From: Hofstenia miamia
Lineage: Eukaryota > Xenacoelomorpha > Acoela > Hofsteniidae
Assembly: GCA_900660155.1 (NCBI GenBank)
Contig: CABFPE010000155.1
Span: forward strand, 749,540-813,539
Length of the DNA: 64,000 nt
Direction: 5' to 3'
In this document: positions 35,777 to 47,451 of the stretch, in pieces
Layout of the letters: each line of letters begins with the position of its first letter
Position numbering within the stretch: the first letter of the stretch is position 1
The notes under the pieces: model-generated
Databases searched by the model: none
Told to the model about the DNA's origin: nothing
The model's input: only the letters and a program-made list of their open reading frames with translations
Program-made: the position numbers and the translations under genes

Positions 35777-36100
35777 TCAAACCTGACAGTAATTAGAAAT
35801 GACTTCCACATCGATCATCTTTTCAGTGGCAACGCTGATCACTGAGACTAGTCCATTACGGCGGTCTTGACCGCAAAGTTGCCATGAGAAATGTACAGAA
35901 ACGGATGCATTACCAATTTCTTCTTTTAATCCAGTAGTATCACCGGCTATATCGAGTTCAGCATTTTCTTTGTAAGAATTGAACAGTTTAGAACAAATTC
36001 CATCATAGCTATCATGATGCAAACGAAAGTTTGCACAACGTGAGAATGTCTTGCCCTATGGTCTTTACCAATTTGCCTTGCAAAGGTGGAAATTCTAATA
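35777..36100 (-). pseudogene. Mutator-like transposase remnant
   Basis: The - strand ORF contains NASVSVHFSWQLCGQDRRNG and LVSVISVATEKMIDVEVISN followed by YC. In intact invertebrate Mutator-like transposases this is VS.DG.WQ.RG..S.NG.VSVIS..TGKV.D.EV.S.YC, around a catalytic Asp. Here that DG reads HF. Nothing on either side completes the protein, so it is a fossil. Confidence 0.5.
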
Positions 36101-36725
36101 TTTATTTCACATGAAATCTTTTAAATAGATGCAGCACCAGGCGAATATCTTCCCGGGGACATAAAAAGCTGTGCAGATTGCTTCCATAGAACAATATTAA
36201 GAGAATCCAACTGCAAAGCTCTTGAGCACCCTCAAAGTTTGATTCTACACGAATTCCACCTTGGAAGAATGTTGAACTGGATCGAAAAGCCACTTCTCTT
36301 GGAAACGATTGAAATATCAGGATTTTATTGATGCCGAAATACTCTCGCCCAAACCTGAAGTTTCTGGCCCTCTTTGTTATGGTTATTATATGGATGCAGT
36401 TCAATAATACCTAGCGTTTTATTTTTTTTTCAATTCCTTACAAATGGGTTTTACAGTACTCTAAATATTCACTAATAAAATTGAAAAAGGTAAACAAACT
36501 CGGTCAAAAATCTTTTAGGTTAACAAGAATTGGTCAAGTATAAAACTTGAACACCTGCAGGGGGCATGCTTGAGATCATTATCTGCATTGCTAAGGCGTT
36601 GCTAGAGTATCTTCGAAGGGCATGATTTTTTGAAGTCATTCGATATTCTTGAATCCTATTTAGATGAATATTGTCCTGGAAAAAAATCCTTGTTACTAAT
36701 CATTCTCGCAAAAACATAAAGAATG

Positions 36726-38896
36726 ACAAGCCTTGTATTTCCGATTTCTTCAAACAATGAATAACAAAAAAAATGACGCTTTTAAATTTTTTTCTAACGC
36801 CCGTACTCCTGAAAGTTATGCATTATACAAAAAAGCTAGAAATATTTCTAATATAGAAAATCGTAAAGCTTACAATGAGTATATTAAAAATGAATATAGA
36901 AAATTACCGAACCAAAAGAGTAAATGGAGATTGATTAACGAAATCTCGAATTGTACCAAATCAAAATCTTCTCCCATAGAAAAAATTGTAGACCCCGATG
37001 GAAATCAATACGTCTCTGATTTTGAAATTTCCAATATTTTAAATCAAACATTTGCAAACCTAGGTAATTACGACGGTCCTCAAACAAAATTCCAGGAAAT
37101 AAATCCTAATAGGCACATCCCTGAATTTGGTTTTCGCTTTATAACAAGTTTTGAAGTAATTAAAGCAATCAAGAAACTAAAATCAAACAAGTCAAGCGGC
37201 CCCTCGAAAATTCCAATATGGTTACTAAAAAACAATGCGAAATATATTGCCGAACCATTAAATTATATCTTTAATGAATGTTTAAAATGGAATATTTTCC
37301 CGATTTCTTGAAACAGGCTCATATTACTTCAATTTACAAAAAAGACGATCCAAGATGTCCCAAAAACTATCGACCTATATCTATTACATCACCAATCAGT
37401 AAAATATTTGAAAGACTATTACATGAACAAATTACACTTCATTTAAATCATCATAAACTATGGTCCAAATCACAATTTGGTTTCAGAAAAAATTATTCAA
37501 CATCAGACGCACTTATACAAACGACAGAAAAATGGAGAGCACTATTAGACTCTAATAAATTTGTTGCTATTGCCTGTCTTGACCTCTCAAAAGCATTCGA
37601 TTCTATTAATCATGATATATTAATAAGAAAATTAAAAAATATTGGTTTTTCTCTTAACAGTGCTCACCTTATATCTAATTACTTAAGTAATAGACTTCAG
37701 CGAGTTAAATTAAATGATACTTTTTCAAATTGGTTGTCTGTCAATAATGGTGTACCTCAAGGAACCATACTAGGTCCCCTGCTATTTAATATTTATGTGA
37801 ATGACATGAGGGAAATTACGGACTGTGAAATAACACAATACGCCGATGATACATCTATTTACTGTGGAAATAAATCCTTAGATAAAGCTGTAAAAGTTAT
37901 TGAATCGAATTGTATAAAATTGAGCAACTATTTTAACATGCATAGATTGCGTATTAATACGAAAAAAACTGAATTTTGCATAATGCAACCTTTTAGAAAA
38001 AAAACGGACATCTCCGACTATTCAATTAATTTCAATAATTCATCTGTTATACCTGTTAATAAGTTTAAATATCTAGGAGTAATAATAGATTCAAATCTTA
38101 ATTTCACGTCGCAAATAAATACTATTATTAAAAAAATGGCTATAGGTATTAGAAAGATATCCCATGTTTCCCAACAGTTACCCCCAATTGCAGTAATTCA
38201 AATGTTTCATGCATTTGTTATGAGTAATTTAAACTATGCTAATATCTTATATACTAATGTACACAGCCAAATGTTAAAAAAGCTTCGAGTTCAACTAAAA
38301 TGGGCATTAAATGTTTGTAATAAAAACTCTTCTAAAACAAAAGAATATATTTCTAAATCTATTCTTTTTCCACAAGAGTTAATTATTTACAATATTATTA
38401 TTTATTTCTTCAAATTCATAAAGAGAATACCACCCTACAACGAGATATCATTCTCATTTTCGACAGATTGTCTGAAGCAAAATAAACGAACAAAAAACTA
38501 CTCACGTGTTAAATTTAATAAAAATATCATGAGTCAATCCTTTATTAATACTGCAATTTATAACTGGAATATATTGCCAAAAGAAATGAAAATAATAGAC
38601 AACCTTAAAAAATTCAAAAAAGAATTAAAATTATTATTTCTCAAACAAAAGTTTATATCAGGTAGATCATGGATAGGATTTAAATTTTATAATAACTATT
38701 ATACAATAAATCGAAATCAGTAAGCTATCCGTAGTCAGTTTATTTTTTAGTCAGTGTTGTTTTATTTATTTCATTTTTGTTATTCATTTTTTTTGTACAT
38801 AGTAGTTAATGACGCTATTCATTTGAAATATCAGTAAAATATTGTAAAAAAATTCAAATGAATATAGATTATCTTATCTTATCTCATCTTATCTTT
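36726..38896 (+). mobile_element. CR1-like LINE, 5'-truncated, family A
   Basis: Starts inside ORF2 (endonuclease and ORF1 missing), covers the whole reverse transcriptase and ends in a short (TTATC)n/(ATCTT)n tail at about 38865-38896, the microsatellite-like 3' end usual in CR1/L2 elements. Closely related to the - strand copy at 45095-49400: both carry the VSQQLP...NYANILYT / NYGNILYT block. Only one frame change separates it from an open ORF2, so it is the youngest-looking LINE here with family A sequence. Confidence 0.85.
36733..38723 (+). pseudogene. LINE ORF2 reverse transcriptase (family A), one frameshift
   Basis: Two overlapping frames, 36733-37311 and 37278-38723, together give an ORF2 C-terminal part. 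Landmarks in order: KKLKSNKSSGPSKIPIWLLK (pre-RT), NYRPISITSPISKIFERLL, QFGFRKNYSTSDAL, CLDLSKAFDSINHDIL (motif A), NNGVPQGTILGPLLFNIYVN, QYADDTSIY (catalytic YADD) and KFKYLGVIIDSNL (thumb). A +/-1 shift lies near 37290, a run of T and C. All catalytic Asp residues are present. Transcription would need a host promoter because the 5' end is lost. Confidence 0.9.
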
Positions 38897-39959
38897 ACTA
38901 TATCTTAAGGTATACGTAAAAGAGATTTGACCTCAGATTCAGATTTTGCAGGTTTCAAACCCCTCTAGTCACATAAAACAAAAAACTTGATAAAGGGCAA
39001 ATCATGACAATTCTTACTCTTAATATTTCAACAGCTTCGTTGTCTTTTTACTTATAAATTATAATTATTAGCAGCGCAAGTGAAAATATTGAAAGGAAAA
39101 TGTACCATGAACGTTAAAACATTTCATTTATTCTGCAAAAATATAATATAGCCAACAACAAAAAATGCTTTGTGACTTAAAAACAATATTATTCTACTAG
39201 AATGTTTTTCTTTCCCGTTTTATTGCCCATAAATATTCCGATTTTTGCTCTTTAATGTTTTCTTTATGTATAGCTGCGTATTAAAAATTTGAGTTGTTGT
39301 TTGTATATCTAATTGCATCTAAGCCTTGTTATTAAGCAAAATGGTGGACTGTTTGAGAACTTACTTTTAACCTCTGTATAATATTAATAAATAAATAAAT
39401 TCAGTTAAAGTTTTCCATCGTTATTTCATTGGTTTATAATAATAAGATTAAAATGTCATTCTTTATTGGCCACGCTGTATATAAGGCCTATTCTTTAGGA
39501 AAGTATCTTAAAAAATTTTATGCAAATAATACTATAACAACGCACATTTTAAATTAAGCTCTTGTATTCTCAACTGATCAGGGGAAATCTACTAAGCTTA
39601 CCTTGGCTCTTAACACTTCGTCGTGTTATTCTACCATCGTAGTTAACCTCAAATTCTGTCAACATCTACAATAAAAGTTTATCAATAATACGAAAATTTT
39701 TCAAAAAACAAGGTTATTATCATCGCACTGCTTTACTATATGTTATAAAAGAATTGTTAAGCTTGATAAGATAAGCCTAAATTCATTTCATAAACTACTG
39801 TGATTGTTTAATAAATCAAGTCTTCCTCGATCAATGCTTTGAATTCAAGAGTGCTAGAAATGATAAAGAAATTTCAACATTATTTTATTGTTATGTTGTT
39901 TTATTTTCTCAAGCTTAATTGATTTCTACAAAACTTTTCGAACTCTGTTTTTTCGTTCA
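38897..39959. other. Intergenic, nothing recognised
   Basis: No coding or repeat structure seen. Confidence 0.4.
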
Positions 39960-41135
39960 AAGATAACTTAGTTTGTCCATTATTTACACTCCATGCACGA
40001 AAAATTTGAAAATGGTGTTACAATCTATGCTTCTGACTTCTGTGAAGCGCTTGACAATGTTACGCATTAATAAACTTCTTACCTTTAGATTTCCTAATAT
40101 TATTCTATTGTTGAGATCGTATTTTAAAAATACATTTCAAAAAGTTAAAGCAAACAGAACTGATTGCGAACTCCTTCATGTAACTAGTAGTGTTCCACAA
40201 AGGCTCATTCTTAAGTCCACTTCCATTAATTGTTTTTATTAACAATTTATCAGACATCTGTACTAGCACCATTCCATTCCATTTTGCAGATAACTTGAAA
40301 TTTGCATCACCTGACATTCAAAATGGTATGTGTTTCAAAATTGCGAAATTCAGACTCACTGCTATTCCTCTTTGGACTCTGTCGGAAATTTGACCAGACC
40401 TGTCTTTGCTTTCTTCCAGTCATCTTTTAGTGATACTGGCAAAAACTTTGAAGTTTACATCTCATGTGATATGATATGGAAGAAACATGTTATTAAAACA
40501 CATTTCTATAAACACCGCGTACTACCCACTTTTGTGCCAATTTTAAAAAGTTAAGCTTTATAAATCAATAGTTTTACCTAATTTGATTTATGGTTTTATC
40601 ATATAGGGGTAACTCTGGCTATTGGAGCAATTTCAAAGTGCTTGTTCCAGGTGCTTGACTAATGAACCTTGTTATAAGAATTATCTTTTACTCCTGAAAT
40701 TCCTACCTATTAGCTTCCATTTAGATCTTCTGTACTTCAGCCACTTACTAAACGGAAAAACAATTTTGATTTCTAGAAATACATTTCTGTTTACATTCTA
40801 GAAAGTCTGGATTGCGTTATCATACTACATCTTTGCTTAAATATAAATACAAATAACTCTTCCTATATTTACTATTTCAATCGTGGTTTACTTAGCATTT
40901 TTAATCTACCACTTCTCTTACTTACAATAACTTTTTTGATCCCTCTACCTTAATTTCTGGCCAACTGAAAACTCAACTTTGGACTACTTTCATTAATCGT
41001 CATAATAATCGAAATAATTGTTCCCAATTTCTGATTTGTTTCGCTCAAGCTGCCGCTCCACCAATTAAATTCACAACAAACTATTAGTTATATTATACGT
41101 TTATTTAATTATTTATTATTATTTTCTGTTTGTCT
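39960..41135 (+). mobile_element. Degenerate LINE fragment, family D (reverse transcriptase to 3' end)
   Basis: Fragments of reverse transcriptase follow each other in shifting frames: RSYFKNTFQKVKANRTDCEL then TSSVPQR (40090-40205), then FINNLSDICTSTIPFHFADN (40225-40300; FADN stands where FADD is expected), later LNLIYGFII and FLPISFHLDLLYFSHLLN (40570-40760). It ends in AT-rich sequence with TTATT repeats near 41095-41125. Many stops. Resembles the fragment at 50345-51430, which also has FADN. Confidence 0.65.
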
Positions 41136-41410
41136 ATCTGACAATATAGTCTATTCTACTTTAATGTAAATATTGCCCTTAAAATAATAAAATGCATAGC
41201 CTCCACCGCCGAGAAAAAACACAACTTTCATAGACTAAATCCATAGAATTCAATTATTCAACAAGTTAGGTAGAACATCTCTTGCTCAAAGTTTATTTAA
41301 TAACAAAGTCTAAACACAAAGTTCTTTTTCAATAAATTAAAATAAATTTGCCCCCAACAGTTTAAATTAAAAATGAATTGTCTGCATTCATTAAAACTTT
41401 CTCCGCTAAA

Positions 41411-42301
41411 ATGCGGTTTGGAAATTCAATTTTTCTTATTCTTTGCTGCTACGTTGCATCAACATTGAATTACTTTCGCAAAGAAATACATATGCAACAA
41501 CAGTCAGTGCACCTCTCCAGAGTTTCTTGCGTGGGATTTGACGACTGCAAATTTGCTCCTTGGGACACATTAAGTCAAGAATGCATAAACTATGAAAACA
41601 CTTCGTTGCTCAATAATGCTAATGCAAGATTATTTTCTAAAAGAACAAGTTTAAAAGCCGATTTAAGGTTCCTAACTTTTTACTTCCTAAGACAAAAGAA
41701 TGCTAATTCAAAGATATCCCAAGCACTTACAAAAATTAGATTGAAACTTACAACGAATGGCCGCATGTCAACCTGTATTTATGATTTTAACACAGTTATT
41801 CATTTTGAAGAAAACTTAACTGTACTGTCAATCCCATTAGAACCCTGCTTGCTTATAAAAGAAAATTCCGTATTTAAGAACTTCCTTCTTAAACCTACTT
41901 TTAAATTTCCATACAACACAGCAGTAAAAATGTCATTTCCATGTTATGCAGATTGTTGTAATTTCTTAACATTTTTTAAGACATATAATGAGGGAGTTGG
42001 TGTTCTTACACAGTCAGGTATGTCACCACCGAATATATTTTCAATTAATACGTCAGAAGAAATTGAATTATTCATTATGGGAAACTACACCTTTTGCGAG
42101 TTTAATAAAGTGTCTGCTTTTTCCAACTGTCTCTTCAGCATCGAAGAAATTGATTTTATTCAAATTTATGCAAACTATACTGATTTTGAAATTACAATAA
42201 CCGAGTTAAGTACCAAAAAGTCTCTCAAAATTTGTGACTCTTCGAATTGTACAAATACACTGTCACAGAAGAGTTATTCTGTATATCGATATTTAACTTA
42301 A
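41411..42301 (+). CDS. Secreted cysteine-rich glycoprotein, unrecognised family
   Basis: ORF of 296 codons. I choose ATG 41411 because MRFGNSIFLILCCYVAST is a good signal peptide; an earlier ATG at 41373 is in another frame and would make a short overlapping upstream ORF. The mature part has 12 cysteines (the cluster CYADCC near residues 179-184 is striking) and six N-glycosylation sequons (NTS, NLT, NTS, NYT, NYT, NCT), no transmembrane segment and no domain I recognise. Composition and uninterrupted length, amid decayed LINEs, argue that it is under constraint. Single exon as seen; flanking exons are possible. A lineage-specific extracellular protein is the most I can infer; function unknown. 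Confidence 0.7.
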   Translation: MRFGNSIFLILCCYVASTLNYFRKEIHMQQQSVHLSRVSCVGFDDCKFAPWDTLSQECINYENTSLLNNANARLFSKRTSLKADLRFLTFYFLRQKNANSKISQALTKIRLKLTTNGRMSTCIYDFNTVIHFEENLTVLSIPLEPCLLIKENSVFKNFLLKPTFKFPYNTAVKMSFPCYADCCNFLTFFKTYNEGVGVLTQSGMSPPNIFSINTSEEIELFIMGNYTFCEFNKVSAFSNCLFSIEEIDFIQIYANYTDFEITITELSTKKSLKICDSSNCTNTLSQKSYSVYRYLT

Positions 42302-43434
42302 ACTACAATTTTACTCAAATGCATGTGTTTTTGCAAATGTTATTTAGGCTTGCTTGAATTGTTTGCCATTACATTTATTTAAAATTTCTTCGTATTTCAG
42401 TAAACCTTTATTGTGAGGTACGTGTATGTTGTTTGAATAATCATCCAAAATCTAATGTTTAACATTAATTGCATAGCTACATGTATTCAGTGTATAGAAA
42501 ATGTAATTATGAAGTTAGAAATTTGTAAAAATGAGTATTTCACAGAATTGAAAAAATGGTCAATCTCATGGAGCCTAATTACTTTCTTCATTTTATTACA
42601 AAATTGATATTTTCTGTTCATAAACTATAGAAAACATATAAAAAAGAACAAATATGAAATATTTTTTTAATTTTATAAGGTTTTTCACTAGTCTTGCATT
42701 ATGAAGGAATGCTAATAACTTTTTTGGAACTCAAAAAAATTCACTGAAATTCTACATGTTGACATAACTTTTGTCTTTTTTGCTTTAGGACAATATATGC
42801 ATCCCTTTGACACATAATATAATTTTTGCAAAGGAGAAAATTTTTGACTTATCATTATAAATGCTTGCCTCGATACTTTATCTCGCTATCAAAGTTCAAC
42901 TCAGAAAACGATTAAAATTCGTCGTTTGGATTGCTTCGTTTTGCGTTTAGTGCACAGAAAGGTAGAACTCTGATGTTGAAATTCGTGAGTTAATTTTTTA
43001 ATGTTAGTATTTTACACAATTTATAAGAAATTGTTGATTTTGCCAACCTTAACTAGCTAATTGAAATTTGTTGTCAAAGTTAAATATCCATGGTTAATAA
43101 TTTACAATTTTACTTTTAAAGAGAAAGAGTGAAACATTTTATAAAATTTTTGCAATTTCTTAAGATTCGTATACCTGTAAAGAATTGCCTATGAACCTTC
43201 GAATATGATACCGGAAATGCCTTTATCATTGAAAACCAAATCTATGATTCATAACCACAATAAAATGAACAAATTACTCTATTTAAGAATTCGTCTTTAG
43301 TCATAAGGATTATCAAAGATGGTTAGGTCATCTAGCTTTTTCTTGGCTAATTAGAGGCACAAAACCCGCAATTAATAAAATTCAATTTTCAATACAAAAT
43401 TACAAACCTGATCAATTTGATATGCTCTATTATC
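42302..43434. other. Intergenic, nothing recognised
   Basis: No coding or repeat structure seen. Confidence 0.4.
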
Positions 43435-43668
43435 CTATTTATTGCAACTAAATATGAGACATTCTAAAACTTGGTAAACTAAGCTCTTATAAAGCTGGCG
43501 GTCCAAATATTCACCGAAATACAATAACAAATTTGATTCTACGAGAATGCACTGCAAGAAGACCTGTAAGCAGTGCGAATCAAAACCATAATTTACAAAC
43601 TTACCTTTTTTTGTAAATATAGAATTGCAACAATAAATGAACATGCAATTAAAAAAAGAAAGACCCAT
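43435..43668 (-). CDS. Possible small secreted cysteine-rich peptide
   Basis: 77-codon ORF starting MGLSFFNCMFIYCCNSIFTK, a hydrophobic signal-like leader, followed by a Cys-containing tail (six Cys after the start of the leader's CC). A good donor, AAAAAAG followed by GTAAGT, lies right after the leader, so this could instead be the first exon of a spliced secreted gene; the acceptors I tried downstream run into a stop. May be chance. Confidence 0.3.
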   Translation of the reverse strand: MGLSFFNCMFIYCCNSIFTKKGKFVNYGFDSHCLQVFLQCILVESNLLLYFGEYLDRQLYKSLVYQVLECLIFSCNK

Positions 43669-43925
43669 TTCTTGTGATGCAGATATCAGTTGTTTGGAAA
43701 ATTCACAGCCTTGTATTATCAAATAACTGATATTCGACCTATTTTACTCACTTATAAAATTTTTAAAAGTGCTGAAGAACTTATTCGTGATAATGAAGCT
43801 ATTGTATAAATATGAATATGTCTCCATCTCAGGAATTCTACGTAGATATATGAACTACTTCACGTCTGTTTGGCACAAAATGACTCAATGCGTGATTTTC
43901 GTTGTGTCTGATTTGTTGCCATTGT

Positions 43926-45003
43926 TTAGCACATCACTAAAAGACTGATATTTGTTGCTGATTCATAGTCAACATTCGGAAAAATTATCCGCAAGCATGA
44001 TTGATCTTGTGTTCCAAACGAGTGAATATTTTTATTATTTATTTCAATGTGAGACGGCAAGTGAAAATTATGCAGTGGACAAATAATTATATACTTCATT
44101 TTCATCAGATTAAGCAACACAAGCGTTTTATTAGCCCAGTATTCCACACACTTTGAACTAACATTTCAGATTCCACAAATGTTACACTGTTGGATCAAAA
44201 TCTCATTAAGGAATCTACAAACAGTATAAAAAGCCAAGAGCTAAGCTTGGTTCCTTGAAGTATAACGTATACCACAACGATATTGTTCCGTAAAGTAAAC
44301 GACCTCTTTGCTGACGATTGAATAAGAAGTTTATGATTCATTTGCATTCATATTTGCTAATGTTCATTTCTCGGAGTCTGTTATTAGTAATCGATGACTA
44401 ACCAAATCGAAAGCCTTTCTGAATTCAATTAAAAAAGGATTCGTAGATATTAGCAAGTACTTTCCAGCTGGTTTATTCAATAATGCGTAATATCAAGAAG
44501 TGAGTATAAAGTGGATTTTATGTACACGGATATAGGCTTACATCCGCGGTTGAGCTGACTCTACTACTGGGAGAAATTAGTAAAACTTTTAACTAAGGTA
44601 CAATTTTCGTGTGCATGAAATTTCACCTGTTGTAAGAAAATTTACGTTCGCTCTACTCTAGTCTCCACTAATAATGATCATGTAATTGGCGTAAATTTTA
44701 TTGATCTGATTTAAGACTAAACGTATGTAATTGCGTACATGAAATTGTTCCTCTTTGTTCCAATGTGGATGAAATACTTCCCCTGTCATATATCCGCTAA
44801 TTCCTCGAGAGGACTTTTTAATATTAATCTTGGCCCACAACACTTCTATGTCAAGCAGATCATCATCGATATTAGGGTGGAAAACAGAATATTGAATATG
44901 TGATATATTTTGTATCATTACTCCTACTCTAAATCTTTCAGTAGCAGTCTTAGTTCGATTATTTCTTTCGATGGTATAGCCAAGAAGGGTCATAGTGCTT
45001 TTA
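43926..45003 (-). mobile_element. Degenerate LINE, family E (endonuclease plus reverse transcriptase pieces)
   Basis: From high to low coordinate: APE endonuclease remnant at 44993-44658 (IEVLWAKINI..., EVFHPHW, ANYMIIISGD), motif A at about 44426-44360 (EFRKAFDLVSHRLL), motif B at about 44240-44190 (QGTKLSSWLFILFVDSLM) and a thumb-side piece at 44147-43926 (LPSHIEINNKNIHSFG). Endonuclease and RT are only about 230 bp apart, so a large internal part is deleted. Several stops and frame changes. A different family from the CR1-like copies. Confidence 0.65.
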
Positions 45004-45515
45004 TTAATATCGTAAGACTAGCATTAAGAATTCTGGAAAGTCAATGGCAGTCATCTGAGCATAAATTTTATTAATTTTAACGGATAGCACATTTGAAAGA
45101 AATGAAATGAAATATCTATAGAGTTGTTTTTTACAATATAAAATACTGTTTACAACTCTAAATAGCCTCAAACAATAGAAATAAAGGAACAAAACACATA
45201 CAAAACTAATATTTACAAAAATAATTACAATTACTAGCTTGGGCTATGGTGAATTTAGGTTAGATGCGGTCTATTGAATAATCACTATTATAAAATTTAA
45301 AACTTCAGCATTTGTATTCAAGCCTTTCCTTTGTATAACTACAGAAGTATTTTTAATTTCGTTATTGAATAGTCTTAATATATTTATTTGTTTTATAGAT
45401 TTAGGTAAATTATTCCATTGATGTGTTGAGAAATGAATTTTTCATTATATTCTTGTTATATGGAAGAGGACTAATTTTTAGGGTTCTATGATAATGTCTA
45501 AGCAATATTTTAGAG

Positions 45516-45805
45516 CTTCGGTTCTCAAACCGGGGACCGCGGTCCTATAGGGGACCACTTTCTATAGAACTTTCTATAGGACCGCGAGGTGTTGATTTTT
45601 TTGCATAATTCTTTTCAACTTTATTAGTTACTGTTTATATTTCATTATATTTATAACATAACTTTTTATATAGCACTTAAACGATTTAATTTATATTTTA
45701 GGGTACCATTTTAGGTTGACATGGATTGTTAGGGGACCATCTAAATAATAAAAATTCTAATAAGGATCAATTAGGAATTAATTTTTAAAAGTTTGAGAAC
45801 CACGG
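45516..45805. mobile_element. hAT MITE nested in the - strand LINE
   Basis: 290 bp with ends CTTCGGTTCTCAAAC and, reversed, CCGTGGTTCTCAAAC. Flanked by a perfect 8-bp target duplication TTTTAGAG (45508-45515 and 45806-45813). A near-palindromic GGACCGCGGTCCTATAGGGG / CTATAGGACCGCG pair sits near the left end. This is the widespread hAT terminal type GGTTCTCAAAC. It split the LINE's 3' coding region, so it is younger than that LINE. Confidence 0.88.
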
Positions 45806-45929
45806 TTTTAGAGGATAGAAAGTTGGATTTGTGGTATGGAACAATATTATTAAATATTTTAAAGAAAGTAGTTAATATATTTTTATAAATATTTCACTGT
45901 GGATTTAGAAAAGTTTTTGTTATTTTCTG

Positions 45930-47025
45930 TTATATAATATGGGCTATTTTTATAGCCCATTTTATTTGCACATGGAATTTATTCAAAGGTTGTTGATTTA
46001 TGTCGGTATAAAGTATGTTTCCATAATTAAAGTGGCACAGTATTAATGTGTGAATTAATTGAATTTTAGTTGTGGTTGGAAGCTGTTGTGATACATTGCT
46101 AAGTGTCTTAATCGAAATAGCCATTTTCTTAATAACACTAGATATTTGTTTTGTAAAATTAATTTGAGAATCAAAAATGATACCTAAATTAAAAGAATTA
46201 ACTTGTTCTATGTATGTGTCATTAAATTTCAATTTAAATTGTGAACTATTTGTGGAATTATTGTTAGATTTAGGTCTAACTAAGCAAAATTGAGTTTTAG
46301 ATGGGTTTATTCTTAGTTTTAGTGAAGCAAAATATTGTGCAAGAAGAGTGCAATTTTCTCCGAGAACTTTTATAGCAATTTCAGGAGACTTATGTAAACT
46401 AAATAGCATAGTATCATCAACATATTGTATAACATTTCATGTGGTATGATTGCTCAAATCAATTACATACATATTGAATAGTAACAGTTCCCAAATTGTT
46501 CCTTGTGGAACATCATTTTTAATAAAAATCCAATCAGAGAGAATTCCATTTAGTTTAACTCCTTGTGTACGATGATGGATGATGGAGATAGCTGCTTATT
46601 ACGTCTGCACTTTTGTCTGAGAAGCCCAGAATGTTTATTTTTTTAATTAATATGTGGTGGCCAATAAATTCAAATGCTTTTGATAAATCTACGCATGCAA
46701 CTGCTGAACACTCATCAATATTTATGCTATTTCTCCAATTTTCGGGAGCTGTAAGCAAGGCATCATTTATAGAAATATATTTCCAAAAACCATATTGATT
46801 TTGAGAGTACAGATGATGTTTACATAAATGTTCGTTAATTTGATTGAAAAGAAGTCTTTCAAACATCTTACTAATTGGCGATGTAACAGAAATCGCTCTA
46901 TAGTTCAAACAATCTTTTGGGTAATCTTTTTTAAATAATGGAGTAATATTTGCCAATTTTAATTGGTCAGGAAAAGTCGAATGTCTAATGCACACGTTTA
47001 TGATGTATTTTTTCGATTTTTTCAT
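45930..47025 (-). pseudogene. LINE ORF2 reverse transcriptase (family A, - strand copy)
   Basis: Frames 47025-46555 and 46409-45930 carry LNYRAISVTSPISKMFERLL, QNQYGFWKYISINDALL, ACVDLSKAFEFIGHHILI (motif A, Asp kept) and, in the second frame, LKLRINPSKTQFCLVRP, FNLGIIFDSQINF and LSNVSQQLPTTTKIQLIH. The YADD region lies between the frames and is only readable in pieces (QYVDDTML-like). Broken copy. Confidence 0.8.
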
Positions 47026-47451
47026 TTTTTATTTGTTTCCTATTTAATAAACTATTTATAAACTTCCACCTACCTTTTTGAGAAAAGATGTTTTGATATT
47101 CAGAAAGGCAATATTTGTTGTAGGCTTTTCGTGTGTAAATATTGCACAAATTATGTGAATTTTTATAAGCATTCTATTTGTTTGCAGCTTCAGAATTTTT
47201 GTATTCCTTCCATTTAGATTTTTTGTTCAATTAACTCTCAGCATTTTGTATCAATCCATGGCTTAGAAACTTTTTTAAACACATTATCAAATTTTTTCAG
47301 AGTAAAAATTTTCCTTTCAGGGTAACAAATATCTAAATAAAAGAATTTTATTAAAGTTGCTAATCAGTTCATTGGGTGTTTGTGAAGAGTAAATTCTACT
47401 CCAATTTTCGGTTTTTTAATTATTTATAAGTTTTAAAACATTTTATTCTGA

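Noticed and set aside
44182-44330. Independent host ORF on the - strand near 44.2 kb
   Set aside because: Frames match LINE reverse transcriptase motif B and are part of the family E relic.
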